Positions 18,516-27,792 of a stretch of DNA of 64,000 nucleotides are shown here, piece by piece. A program made the position numbers and the translations under genes. The stretch covers positions 14,530-78,529 of the forward strand of contig JAZKEN010000007.1 of the NCBI GenBank assembly GCA_040387035.1, written 5' to 3'. The notes below the pieces were generated by a model that saw only the letters and a list, made by a program, of their open reading frames with translations, ran no database searches and was not told the DNA's origin. The stretch is from Methylotenera_A sp040387035 (GTDB lineage Bacteria; Pseudomonadota; Gammaproteobacteria; Burkholderiales; Methylophilaceae). Numbering within the stretch: the stretch's first letter is position 1; every line of letters begins with the position of its first letter.

Positions 18516-19352
18516 CTATTTATTATTCGATCTAGGGTCTAGCGCGTCGCGCAGACCTTCCCCTAGCAAATTATACCCCAACACCGTAATTAAAATGGCA
18601 AGACCCGGGAATAGCGATAACCACCAGGCGAATTGGATATATTCTTTTCCATCGGTAAGGATATTGCCCCATGAGGCCTGCGGTGCTTGTACGCCTAAAC
18701 CTAAAAAGCTTAAGCCGGATTCCATTAGCACAGCGCCTGCGACACCTAACACGGCGCTGACGATGATGGGTGTCAGGCTATTGGGTAACAGATGTGTAAA
18801 AATCAAGCGCGCATCTTTAGCGCCTAATGTGCGCGATGCCAGCACAAATTCGCGACCACTTAGGCTCAGGAATTCAGCACGCACCAAGCGCGTGACACCC
18901 ATCCAGGACGTTAACCCGATCACAATCATGATATTCCAGATGGATGGCGTTAAAAAAGCGATAACGGCTAATATCAGGAAAAAACTGGGGATGGACAGCA
19001 TCACATCCACCAGGCGCATGATAAAGGTATCGACCCAGCCACGATAGTAGCCAGAGATAGCGCCCAAAACGATGCCGATAGCGGTGGCGATACCGACCGC
19101 AACCAGGCCCACCAGCAGCGATATGCGGCCGCCATGCAGCATGCGGCTCAGCACATCACGGCCAAGGCCGTCCGTGCCCATCCAGTGCTGCCAGGATGGC
19201 CCAAGCAGGATAGCTTTCACGTCGATATCGTTCGGGTCATAAGGCGAAATAAAGGGTGCCAGCATGGCCAGGATAAACACGCTGACGATGATGATAAAGC
19301 CGACCATTGCCAGCGGATTGGAGAGGGCTCTTTTGAACAGGGCTTTATTCAT
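18516..19352 (-). CDS. Peptide ABC transporter permease (DppC/OppC type)
   Basis: A 278-residue inner-membrane permease: N-terminal span (MVGFIIIVSVFILAMLAPFI), HWMGTDGLGRDVLSRMLHG motif typical of the DppC/OppC family, and the cytoplasmic coupling loop EFVLASRTLGAKDARLIFTHLLPN. It pairs with the DppB-type permease directly upstream (3 bp between stop and start). No ATP-binding subunit gene follows; fabI comes next. Confidence 0.93.
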   Translation of the reverse strand: MNKALFKRALSNPLAMVGFIIIVSVFILAMLAPFISPYDPNDIDVKAILLGPSWQHWMGTDGLGRDVLSRMLHGGRISLLVGLVAVGIATAIGIVLGAISGYYRGWVDTFIMRLVDVMLSIPSFFLILAVIAFLTPSIWNIMIVIGLTSWMGVTRLVRAEFLSLSGREFVLASRTLGAKDARLIFTHLLPNSLTPIIVSAVLGVAGAVLMESGLSFLGLGVQAPQASWGNILTDGKEYIQFAWWLSLFPGLAILITVLGYNLLGEGLRDALDPRSNNK

Positions 19353-19355
19353 CGG

Positions 19356-20378
19356 CTATTTCCTCACCACACCGCGGCGTACGCGCGGATCGGCCCAGGC
19401 GTAAGCCAGGTCAGCCAGTAAATTGCCAATCAGTGTCAGTGCAGAGCCAATGGTCAGTATGCCCATAATCACCGGAAAATCGCGCATCAGCACGCTATCA
19501 AAAAATAATTTACCCATGCCGGGTATGGCGAAGATTGTTTCTGCAATCACTGAGCCACCAATCAGGCCAGGAATGGATAAACCGATAATGGTGATAAGCG
19601 GCAGCAGGGCGTTACGCAGTGCATGCGTATACACCACTTTATGCTCGCTTAAGCCTTTGGCGCGCGCGGTGGTGATGTAATCCTGGTGGAATACATCCAG
19701 CATGCCGTTTTTAACAAATAGCGTAATACCAGCCAAACCAGTTACAGATGGGATGATGACAGGCAAAATAAGGTGGCTGATGCTGTCCTTTACCTTTGAC
19801 CAGGTATCCATTGATTCGTAATTGATGCTATGCAAACCGGAAATGGGCAGCCAGTTATTCATCACGCCCAGCCAGTACATGAGCAGCAATGACAACCAGA
19901 AGCCTGGAATCGAAAAGCCGATAAAATTAAATAGCGTAATGGATTTATCCTGCCATAGCGTGTACTTGCGCGCGGCGATAATGCCTAAAGGTATGGCTAG
20001 GGTCAGGGTGATAATCAAGCCCAGGATATTGATCATCAAGGTAATCGGCAAGGCCTCTTGAATCATGCCTTTGGTGACATTGCCGTCTTTATCCGTGGTT
20101 TGCCAGAATACGGGTTTTTGGTGCGATGCAAACGAGTTGCCGAAATCCAGCGTGCCCATTCGTTTAAGCCATAAGCCATACTGCACGATGACAGGTTTAT
20201 CCAGGTTGTATAGCTCACGCAGTTTTTGGCGTGACTCTTCAGATGCTTTCGGGTTAAATGCCGCCTCGTTATTGGTAATGTCGCCAGGCGCCAAGTGCAT
20301 GATAAAGAATGAAATAAGGCTGATACCGATCAGCAGGGGTATCATCCACAACACGCGTTTAACTAAATATTTCAGCAT
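19356..20378 (-). CDS. Peptide ABC transporter permease (DppB/OppB type)
   Basis: A 340-residue permease with six likely membrane spans. It has the family opening LVKRVLWMIPLLIGISLISF and the coupling motif YITTARAKGLSEHKVVYTHA. A periplasmic insert of about 70 residues after the first span (about 30-105) carries FGNSFASHQKPVF. Second gene of a binding-protein / permease / permease operon. Confidence 0.93.
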   Translation of the reverse strand: MLKYLVKRVLWMIPLLIGISLISFFIMHLAPGDITNNEAAFNPKASEESRQKLRELYNLDKPVIVQYGLWLKRMGTLDFGNSFASHQKPVFWQTTDKDGNVTKGMIQEALPITLMINILGLIITLTLAIPLGIIAARKYTLWQDKSITLFNFIGFSIPGFWLSLLLMYWLGVMNNWLPISGLHSINYESMDTWSKVKDSISHLILPVIIPSVTGLAGITLFVKNGMLDVFHQDYITTARAKGLSEHKVVYTHALRNALLPLITIIGLSIPGLIGGSVIAETIFAIPGMGKLFFDSVLMRDFPVIMGILTIGSALTLIGNLLADLAYAWADPRVRRGVVRK

Positions 20379-20399
20379 AATTTTTTAATTGATTGCCTG

Positions 20400-22070
20400 T
20401 TATTTTTCAGCGATTTCATTACGGCCCGTTTCAACGCGTCGTAACGGCTGCGGGATATACCATTGTTCTGAATTGTAACCGATACCGGCGGGCGGCGCGG
20501 GCGAGCTTATACCTTTGACGCGTTTATGGATAGCGGTAAGGCCGTAGCCCGCTGATAAATACACAATCGGGCTGTCTTCTAACAACACTTTTGCAAACTC
20601 ATGATAAACCTTCATGCGCTTTTCCGGGTTCAATTCCAGGCGGCCCTGTTCTAATAATGCGTCGATTTTAGGGTTGTTGTAATTGATAAAATTGAATTGA
20701 CCAGGCTGGTTCTGGCTGGAATGCCAGATACTGAACTGGTCAGGATCCAAACCCAAACCCCAGCCAAGTACCACAACATCAAAATCACCGGTCTTGATAA
20801 AGCGGCTGATAAAACTTGCCCATTCAATCGCGCGAATTTGCACATCGATGCCCACGTCTTTTAGCCTGCGCTGTATCAGCACGGCCGATTTTTCGCGTTC
20901 TTTATTTTGATTGGTGATGATTTCAAAGGCAAACGGCTTGCCGTCACGTTCCAAAATGCCATCACCATCAGAATCGGCAAAACCCGCCTCTTTTAATAAG
21001 GCTTTTGCTTTCGCTACATCATAAGGGTAGGGCTTAAGGTCGGGGTTGCTCCAGCGTGTGCCTGGCTTATAGGGTGATGCGATATTAATACCCAATCCTA
21101 AATACACACCATCAATAATCTCTTGCTTATCAATGGCATAGTTGATGGCTTTGCGTACGCGCACATCATCAAAGGGCTTGTGTTTAAGGTTAAACCCAAG
21201 ATAGGTATAGCTATTGCCAAGCTCTTTGTACAAAGCCAGTTTTTTCTGCAACTCTGGTCGCGCCGGAATAATGCGTGAGTACTTGATAGGGTCCAAGCCC
21301 ATGCTGTCGATATTATCCGCCATCAATTCCAGGAACTGTGCCGAGTTGTCGGGAATAATACGCGTCACCAGTTTATCGATATTGGCTGGGCCTAATACGG
21401 ACAAGGCATTGCGTGATAGTTTGAGGTTTTCGCCATGCGTCCAGCTATCCAATTTGTAATAATGGCTGCCAATCGGGTTGCGTGCAAAAGCGGTGGTGTG
21501 TATATCCTGTTTTTCTAATAAGTGTTTAGGTAATATTTGCAACCCGGACCATGAATCCAAAGCCGGCGCATAGGCTTGATCGTAGCTTACAATGAATGTA
21601 TTGGCATCAGGTGCCTCAGCATTTTTGACCAATTGATAGTCTGAAGCGTAAGGGCTGCGGGTTTTTTCATCAATCACCAGCTTCCAGGTAAAAAGAACAT
21701 CTTGGCTGGTCAGAGGCTTGCCATCCGCCCATTTCAGGTTGGGTTTTAGCTTGAAAGTAATTGTTTTTTGGTCAGCTGAAATCAGCCAGCTTTCGGCCAG
21801 TTCGCCTTCTAAATCCAGGTTTTTATCGTACTTGAGGAGCTTGTTGAAAATGTTGCCTGAGATGGCAGCAGCAGCAGATTCGCCTGCCACCATATAGATT
21901 AAGCCTGATGGTTCACCAATGGTAGCGTCAATTAAAGTGCCGCCCGTTTGGCTGGGATAAATTTTATTGTAATCGGTGGTGTCTAGCGTTGGTTTTCCGC
22001 AGGAGGCGATAAAAATGGCACAGAAAACGCTTAGTGAGGACTTTAGTAAAAATGCATTCAATTTATTCAT
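20400..22070 (-). CDS. Peptide-binding lipoprotein of ABC importer (SBP family 5)
   Basis: A 556-residue extracytoplasmic solute-binding protein. It starts with a lipoprotein signal ending IASC (C24 would be lipidated). SBP_bac_5 motifs follow: LAESWLISADQKTITFKL, ADGKPLTSQDVLFTWKL, and VRKAINYAIDKQEI near the middle. This binding class takes up oligopeptides; a related class serves murein peptides or microcin uptake, so the ligand is open. First gene of the operon; the ATPases must be elsewhere. Confidence 0.92.
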   Translation of the reverse strand: MNKLNAFLLKSSLSVFCAIFIASCGKPTLDTTDYNKIYPSQTGGTLIDATIGEPSGLIYMVAGESAAAAISGNIFNKLLKYDKNLDLEGELAESWLISADQKTITFKLKPNLKWADGKPLTSQDVLFTWKLVIDEKTRSPYASDYQLVKNAEAPDANTFIVSYDQAYAPALDSWSGLQILPKHLLEKQDIHTTAFARNPIGSHYYKLDSWTHGENLKLSRNALSVLGPANIDKLVTRIIPDNSAQFLELMADNIDSMGLDPIKYSRIIPARPELQKKLALYKELGNSYTYLGFNLKHKPFDDVRVRKAINYAIDKQEIIDGVYLGLGINIASPYKPGTRWSNPDLKPYPYDVAKAKALLKEAGFADSDGDGILERDGKPFAFEIITNQNKEREKSAVLIQRRLKDVGIDVQIRAIEWASFISRFIKTGDFDVVVLGWGLGLDPDQFSIWHSSQNQPGQFNFINYNNPKIDALLEQGRLELNPEKRMKVYHEFAKVLLEDSPIVYLSAGYGLTAIHKRVKGISSPAPPAGIGYNSEQWYIPQPLRRVETGRNEIAEK

Positions 22071-22165
22071 TATTCTATAAAGTTTTTACTAAAGATTAAA
22101 TTTTACAATCAAAAATAACGATATAAATGCATCCTATGTCAATTCCCGCTTACCTTGCAATGCAT

Positions 22166-23770
22166 TTACCTGATACGTATGCTAGAACGCGCTTTAATGC
22201 TTCTGGATTTCGTTTTTTTACTTTTAATACGATGCTTAACCGTAATTTTTTTAGTGCCCGATTGTTTCGTTTTAGCTACGGCCACAGAGTTGCTTAACTT
22301 GATGGTTTGGCCCACTTTTAACTTACTGGTTTTTAAACCATTCATTTTCATTATTGATTGGCTGCTAATGTCGTATTTATCGGCCAGTGAGTGCAGCGTG
22401 TCGCCACGTTTCACTTTGTGTGAGAGAGATGCCGATAATTTAGGTTCACTTTTTTGCTCTGAATCATCATCGATAAGGCTATTTTTTTCAAGCTCCGCCA
22501 CATCAATCGATTCTTCAAGAATTAATCCGCCGTTGTCAGCATTCGATTTATCGGTATAGCTGGCAGGAACCAATATAGGTTGGGCTAAGCGCACTTTTTT
22601 AGAAGAAGATAATCCATTGACGCTACGCAACTGGGCGACATTGATGCCAAATTTTTGCGCAATATTATCCATGCGCTCACCGCGTTTGGCATTGTATGTT
22701 TGCCAGTTGGTCAGTGGTTTGTCGTAGTTGGCAAGATTGGTTACAAAACGCTCAGCCGCCCAAACTGGCAACAGCAGCTGGTGTTTATCATTGGTAGACG
22801 TAATAACTGGGCGGTTATAGCTTGGGTTTAGCGAGCTAAATTCATCAAATGAAATTTCAGCAAGTTGAGCGGCCAACTGAGCATCAATCTGCTTTGGTGT
22901 GGTTACGCGGGCAAAATAGGCACGGTTGGGAATGGGGTTGATTTTTAAGCCAAAGCGTTCAGGATGCGTAACGATGTTTTTAATCGCCTGCAGTTTCGGT
23001 ACATAGTTACGCGTTTCCGGCGGTAAACTCAGGCTTTCATAATCGGTAGGCAGGCCTTTGCTACGGTTTTTATTAATCGCGCGCTGTACCGTACCTTCGC
23101 CCGCATTGTAAGCGGCCAAAGCCAAGTCCCAGGTACCAAACATACCATGCAGTTTTTGCAGGTAAGTCAATGCTGCGCTGGTTGCTGCGGTAACATCGCG
23201 GCGATTATCTACCCACCAGTTTTGCTGCAAACCGAAATTTCTACCGGTAGAGGGAATGAATTGCCAGATACCCGATGCGGCACTGCGCGAATAGGCTTGC
23301 GGATTAAAGGCGCTTTCAATCATTGGCAACAGCGCGATTTCAGTGGGCATGCCACGTTTTTCAACTTCTTCTACAATATGAAATAAGTATTTCTGGCTAC
23401 GATCCAGCATGCGTTTCAGGTAATCCGGGCGTGAAGCATACCAAGTTTCGTGATTGGTGGTGTATTGCGATTTAACGTTAGGAATAGCATAGCCGCTTTT
23501 GATGCGTGACCATAAATCATCGCCTGAACCGGCGCTAGCGTCATCTTGATAACTCAGTTGCTCGGCGTTATCGGTTTCTACATCACTTAGGAAATCCTGT
23601 ACCGGATCGCCTACCAGGTCACTATCAACGGTATCAGAGATCACTTCAATTTCAACGCCTGATACATTGGTATCAGCCAGTAGCTGGGTTGAAAAAACCA
23701 AACTGGCACTGATTAAAATCCAGTGCAGCAGTTTGTTAAATTGAGAACATTGTATTGCGTTAACCTGCAT
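22166..23770 (-). CDS. mltD: Lytic murein transglycosylase MltD-like with two LysM domains
   Basis: A 534-residue secreted peptidoglycan lyase. A signal peptide (WILISASLVFSTQLLAD) lacks the lipobox Cys of E. coli MltD, so it is probably periplasmic rather than lipid-anchored. The SLT domain has catalytic E152 in PMIESAFNPQAYS, then ASGIWQFIPSTGRNFGL and ALAAYNAGEG. LysM domains lie at about 345-390 and 440-485 (RGDTLHSLADKYDIS). A strongly basic tail ends the protein. It cleaves glycan strands to make anhydromuropeptides during wall turnover. Confidence 0.93.
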   Translation of the reverse strand: MQVNAIQCSQFNKLLHWILISASLVFSTQLLADTNVSGVEIEVISDTVDSDLVGDPVQDFLSDVETDNAEQLSYQDDASAGSGDDLWSRIKSGYAIPNVKSQYTTNHETWYASRPDYLKRMLDRSQKYLFHIVEEVEKRGMPTEIALLPMIESAFNPQAYSRSAASGIWQFIPSTGRNFGLQQNWWVDNRRDVTAATSAALTYLQKLHGMFGTWDLALAAYNAGEGTVQRAINKNRSKGLPTDYESLSLPPETRNYVPKLQAIKNIVTHPERFGLKINPIPNRAYFARVTTPKQIDAQLAAQLAEISFDEFSSLNPSYNRPVITSTNDKHQLLLPVWAAERFVTNLANYDKPLTNWQTYNAKRGERMDNIAQKFGINVAQLRSVNGLSSSKKVRLAQPILVPASYTDKSNADNGGLILEESIDVAELEKNSLIDDDSEQKSEPKLSASLSHKVKRGDTLHSLADKYDISSQSIMKMNGLKTSKLKVGQTIKLSNSVAVAKTKQSGTKKITVKHRIKSKKTKSRSIKARSSIRIR

Positions 23771-23903
23771 TAATGGTGTTTATCCCTATATTGATTGGGG
23801 TTTGCCGCATTTATTGATGCGATAAAGCGTTCTGTATGGTAGCCATCGCTAAAGTATTAGTCAAGTAAAAGTTCTACATGATTATTAATACATATGTTCA
23901 TGA

Positions 23904-24677
23904 TTAATAATGATTTCTTAATGCTCTTATCGCCGTAAAAACGGATAATTCCTGATCGTTAACGGCTTGTGAGTTTTTACGGATTTCAGTTTGCAGACAG
24001 CGTAAAAAGGGGTTGGTGGCCAATTCTAATTCAATTGTCGTTGGTAAAGTGGGCAATTGTTGCTGGCGTAAATGCTGCACCTCAATTTGCCGATCAAGCA
24101 GTGCAGCATTGTTTGGCTCTAAAGTCAGTGCAAAAGCGACATTCTTGGCGGTATATTCATGCGTACAAAACACTTTTGTGGCGGGATTGAGTTGCTTCAG
24201 GCGGTTAAGCGACTGCAGCATTTGTGCCGGCGTACCTTCGAATAGGCGTCCACAGCCCGCGCTAAACAAGGTGTCGCCACAAAATAAGTAATCATCGTTA
24301 TAAAAAGCAATATGGCCAAGCGTATGACCCGGCAACCACAGTACAGCTAACTCCAGATCGAATTCCGGCAGGCTAATCAGCGCATTTTCGCCAACGGCCG
24401 TATGCTTGAATGCATACGCTTCATATTGCGGCGCATATACAGTAACCTCCTGGTATTCAAGCAACTGAGGTACGCCGCCGATATGGTCAGCATGGTGGTG
24501 GGTAATTAATATTGCGCTTAAGCTTAAATGGTTTTTTTGTAAAAAATCAATAACTGGCAACGCATCGCCCGGGTCAATCACTACAGCATGGCTTTGATTA
24601 TGCAAAAGCCATATATAATTATCGTCAAAAGCGGGTATTGGGATGATATGCAGCATACTTTGGTTTAATGAAGCCAT
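23904..24677 (-). CDS. gloB: Hydroxyacylglutathione hydrolase (glyoxalase II)
   Basis: A 257-residue metallo-beta-lactamase-fold enzyme hydrolysing S-lactoylglutathione to lactate. It has the canonical THHHADHIGG dinuclear metal motif, LPGHTLGHIAF, and FCGDTLFSAGCGRLFEG. The first ATG is at 24677; the family usually starts at the Met seven codons later (MLHIIPIPAFDDNYIW), and Shine-Dalgarno evidence does not separate them. Divergent from the methyltransferase at 24746. Confidence 0.95.
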   Translation of the reverse strand: MASLNQSMLHIIPIPAFDDNYIWLLHNQSHAVVIDPGDALPVIDFLQKNHLSLSAILITHHHADHIGGVPQLLEYQEVTVYAPQYEAYAFKHTAVGENALISLPEFDLELAVLWLPGHTLGHIAFYNDDYLFCGDTLFSAGCGRLFEGTPAQMLQSLNRLKQLNPATKVFCTHEYTAKNVAFALTLEPNNAALLDRQIEVQHLRQQQLPTLPTTIELELATNPFLRCLQTEIRKNSQAVNDQELSVFTAIRALRNHY

Positions 24678-24745
24678 TAAAATTTAATCTCAATACTTGG
24701 CGTGATGGTCGATTTTGTCAATACATTTAGTGTAACAATACAACC

Positions 24746-25498
24746 ATGCAACTAGCGCAACAAAATTCTTGGTTAAACACTACCCTGGGGCAATATTTGC
24801 TGCAGCGTGAGCAAGAAATGTATGACGTGGTGGTGGGGGATATTTTTGGCTTCAACGCCGTGCAATTGGGTTTGCCGCAAATAGATACCTTGAGAAACTC
24901 ACGCATGCCGCATATTTTGCATGTGGGCAATAATGCCGGAGAGGTGCTGTGCGAGAGCGATTATTTGCCGTTTAGCGAAAGCTGTATCGATTTGATCTGC
25001 TTGCCGCATGTATTGGAGTTTAGTGAAAACCCGCATCAAACCTTGCGCGAGGCGGAACGTATCTTGGTACCGGAAGGGCATCTGGTCTTAACCGGATTCA
25101 ATCCCATCAGTGCCTGGGGTGTTAAACAAGTATTAAGCCAGGATAAAAGTTACCCTTGGCATGGACATTTTTTCATGCTATCGCGCATTAAGGATTGGCT
25201 GGCTTTATTGGGCCTGGAATATGTAAGTGGGCAAATGCATTGCTATGAACCGCCGATTAATAACCCGCAATGGTTAAATCGCTTTGCCGTGATGGATAAA
25301 CTTGGAAGTCGCTGGTGGCCCATGATGGGTGGTGTCTATTTTATCGTCGCCAAAAAACGCGTGGTCAATATGCATCTTTTAAAACCTAATTGGAAGAAAA
25401 ATTCGTTAAAATCGCGCTTGGTGGTAACAAGCCCACAAAGAACCAAGCCAAACCAGCAACAAAATATTCAACAAAAAACAGAAAAGAAACAGTCTTGA
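24746..25498 (+). CDS. SAM-dependent methyltransferase (class I)
   Basis: A 250-residue protein with a methyltransferase type 11 core: ESDYLPFSESCIDLICLPHV (post-motif acidic loop) followed by LEFSENPHQTLREAERIL and EGHLVLTGFNPIS. The glycine-rich SAM motif is degenerate (VGNNAGEVL). The C-terminal 40 residues are basic, Gln/Asn-rich. It lies between gloB and rnhA, a placement common in betaproteobacteria; the substrate is unknown. Confidence 0.85.
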   Translation: MQLAQQNSWLNTTLGQYLLQREQEMYDVVVGDIFGFNAVQLGLPQIDTLRNSRMPHILHVGNNAGEVLCESDYLPFSESCIDLICLPHVLEFSENPHQTLREAERILVPEGHLVLTGFNPISAWGVKQVLSQDKSYPWHGHFFMLSRIKDWLALLGLEYVSGQMHCYEPPINNPQWLNRFAVMDKLGSRWWPMMGGVYFIVAKKRVVNMHLLKPNWKKNSLKSRLVVTSPQRTKPNQQQNIQQKTEKKQS

Positions 25499-25517
25499 AC
25501 CTTAATCCTTTTAAATC

Positions 25518-25955
25518 ATGTCACATTTAGTCGAAATATATGCAGATGGTGCTTGCAAAGGCAATCCCGGTCCTGGCGGTTGGGGTGCCTGGTTGATTTG
25601 CGAAGGCAAAGAAAAAACCTTGAGCGGGGGCGAGTCGCTGACCACCAATAATCGTATGGAAATGACCGCGGTGATTCGTGCATTGGAAGCATTGAAAAAA
25701 CCCAGTACAGTAAAAATCTATACCGATTCTTCCTATGTACAAAAAGGCATATCAGAATGGATTATTGGCTGGAAAGCGCGCAACTGGCGCACCGCCGATA
25801 AAAAACCCGTCAAAAATGAAGATTTATGGAAAACGCTGGATAACCTGGCGAAACAGCATCAAATTGAGTGGATTTGGGTAAAAGGCCATGCAGGCAATGT
25901 TGGTAACGAGCGTGCCGATGCGCTGGCCAATGAAGGTGTTGCAGCATTTTTATAA
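25518..25955 (+). CDS. rnhA: Ribonuclease HI
   Basis: A 145-residue RNase HI that cuts RNA in RNA-DNA hybrids. Catalytic DEDD positions are visible: D in IYADGACKGNPGPGGWGAW, E in TNNRMEMTAV, D in IYTDSSYV and D in GNERADALA, with H in VKGHAGN. Length is normal. 19 bp after the methyltransferase, 13 bp before the DnaQ-type exonuclease. Confidence 0.97.
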   Translation: MSHLVEIYADGACKGNPGPGGWGAWLICEGKEKTLSGGESLTTNNRMEMTAVIRALEALKKPSTVKIYTDSSYVQKGISEWIIGWKARNWRTADKKPVKNEDLWKTLDNLAKQHQIEWIWVKGHAGNVGNERADALANEGVAAFL

Positions 25956-25968
25956 TCATAGGTTAAGC

Positions 25969-26649
25969 ATGCGCCAAATATTTTTAGATACTGAAACCAC
26001 CGGGCTTTACCACGCACAAGGGCATCGCATTATCGAGATTGCGGCGGTGGAGATGATCAATCGCCGCCCCAGTAATAATCATTTCCATGTTTATTTAAAT
26101 CCGCAGCGCGAAATTGACCCGGCAGCACAAGAAGTGCATGGTATTTCACTGGAGTTTTTGCAGGACAAGCCATTATTCAACGCGATTGCGCAGGATTTGA
26201 TCGCGTTTATCAGTGGCTCTGAATTGATTATCCACAATGCACCATTCGATGTGGGCTTTTTGAACAGTGAGCTTGGTCATATTGGACTACAGCCAATAGA
26301 AAGCTTTTGCGATAAAATAACCGATACGCTTAGAATGGCAAAAGATTCTCGCCCCGGGCAGCGCAATAACCTGGATGCTTTATGCCGTCACTTTGGCATT
26401 GATAACTCTAGGCGTACCTTGCACGGCGCCTTGTTGGACGCGGAATTGCTGGCTGATGTGTATATGGCCATGACGCGTGGGCAAGATAGCTTGATGATGG
26501 ATTTAGCTCAATCTCAACCAGTGATGCAAGTGCAAATGCATCAGGGTCAGCACAATAAGGTAAAAGTTCTAAAAGCAGACGAATTTGAATTGACAGCGCA
26601 CCAGGACTATTTAAATAGCTTGGTGAAGTCGGGCGCAAAACAGTGGTAG
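25969..26649 (+). CDS. dnaQ: DNA polymerase III epsilon subunit (DnaQ)
   Basis: A 226-residue 3'-5' proofreading exonuclease of the DEDDh family. ExoI is FLDTETTG near the N-terminus, ExoII is IHNAPFDVGFLNSEL, and ExoIII is HGALLDAELLADVY (H...D). A longer frame begins at 25888 inside rnhA, but the ATG at 25969 gives the family N-terminus MRQIFLDTETTG and no overlap. The C-terminal ~45 residues would bind the polymerase alpha subunit. Confidence 0.95.
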   Translation: MRQIFLDTETTGLYHAQGHRIIEIAAVEMINRRPSNNHFHVYLNPQREIDPAAQEVHGISLEFLQDKPLFNAIAQDLIAFISGSELIIHNAPFDVGFLNSELGHIGLQPIESFCDKITDTLRMAKDSRPGQRNNLDALCRHFGIDNSRRTLHGALLDAELLADVYMAMTRGQDSLMMDLAQSQPVMQVQMHQGQHNKVKVLKADEFELTAHQDYLNSLVKSGAKQW

Positions 26650-26709
26650 TGCCTGCAAGTATTGGCCATTAACAATAATTAACACACATTTAATATAGGT
26701 TTTAATCAC

Positions 26710-27792
26710 ATGAAAAATTGCATCATTGTTACAGGCGGCGCAGGATTTATTGGCAGTAATTTCGTTTTAAACTGGGTAAAAGGCGGTTTTGGTGAGTGCG
26801 TTACTTTAGATAAACTGACTTATGCGGGTAATCTAGCCAATCTGGCCGATATTCAGGAGCATTCGGAACATATCTTTGTGCACGGCGATATTGGCGATAG
26901 AACCATCGTTGACGCTTTACTTAAACAATATCAACCGCGCGCGATCGTGAATTTTGCAGCGGAAAGCCATGTCGACCGCTCTATTCATGCGCCTGGTGAG
27001 TTTATTCAAACCAATATCGTGGGTACTTTTAATTTACTGGAAGCGGCGCGTGCTTATTGGAACGATTTACACGAAAACGACAAGGCACATTTTAGGTTTT
27101 TGCATGTATCGACCGATGAAGTATATGGTTCACTAAGCGCCACAGATCCTGCGTTTAAAGAAACCAATCCGTACGAACCCAATAGCCCTTATTCAGCTTC
27201 CAAAGCGGCTTCTGACCATTTGGTGCGTGCGTATCACCATACCTACGGCATGCCGATGCTCACCACAAATTGCTCTAACAATTATGGCCCGTATCACTTC
27301 CCTGAAAAGCTGATTCCACTGGTGATTCATCATGCCTTAAACGGTAAGCCACTGCCGATCTACGGCAACGGCAGCAATGTGCGCGATTGGCTGTATGTAG
27401 AAGATCACTGCAGCGCGATCCGCCGCGTGTTAGAGGCTGGTAAAGTAGGTGAAACCTATAATATCGGTGGCTGGAACGAAAAGACCAATTTAGAAGTTGT
27501 GCATACCTTGTGCGATATTTTAGATCAGCAAAAACCCAAACAATCCGGCAGTTATCGTGACCAGATCACTTATGTGACCGATAGGCCGGGGCATGACCAG
27601 CGTTATGCGATTGATGCGACAAAAATTGAACGCGAACTGGGCTGGAAACCTGCTGAAACGTTTGAAACAGGCATTAAAAAAACCGTTAACTGGTATCTGA
27701 CTCATCAGGAATGGGTCGATAACGTGACCAGTGGTGAATACAAAAACTGGGTTAGTCAAAATTACAAAGAACGTGGTGAGGAATTAGCATGA
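26710..27792 (+). CDS. rfbB: dTDP-glucose 4,6-dehydratase
   Basis: A 360-residue extended SDR. NAD-binding GGAGFIGSNF at the N-terminus, ESHVDRSIH, STDEVYG, and catalytic YSASKAASDH. Second step of dTDP-L-rhamnose synthesis, supplying lipopolysaccharide or exopolysaccharide. First of four genes rfbBACD; its stop overlaps the rfbA start (ATGA). Confidence 0.97.
   Translation: MKNCIIVTGGAGFIGSNFVLNWVKGGFGECVTLDKLTYAGNLANLADIQEHSEHIFVHGDIGDRTIVDALLKQYQPRAIVNFAAESHVDRSIHAPGEFIQTNIVGTFNLLEAARAYWNDLHENDKAHFRFLHVSTDEVYGSLSATDPAFKETNPYEPNSPYSASKAASDHLVRAYHHTYGMPMLTTNCSNNYGPYHFPEKLIPLVIHHALNGKPLPIYGNGSNVRDWLYVEDHCSAIRRVLEAGKVGETYNIGGWNEKTNLEVVHTLCDILDQQKPKQSGSYRDQITYVTDRPGHDQRYAIDATKIERELGWKPAETFETGIKKTVNWYLTHQEWVDNVTSGEYKNWVSQNYKERGEELA

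Noticed and set aside
22155..22559. 134-residue plus-strand frame with a hydrophobic start opposite mltD
   Set aside because: It is the complement of the basic tail and LysM region of mltD; hydrophobicity is a by-product of Lys/Ser-rich codons on the other strand.
25888..25968. DnaQ start inside rnhA
   Set aside because: The ATG at 25969 gives the exact family N-terminus and no overlap.
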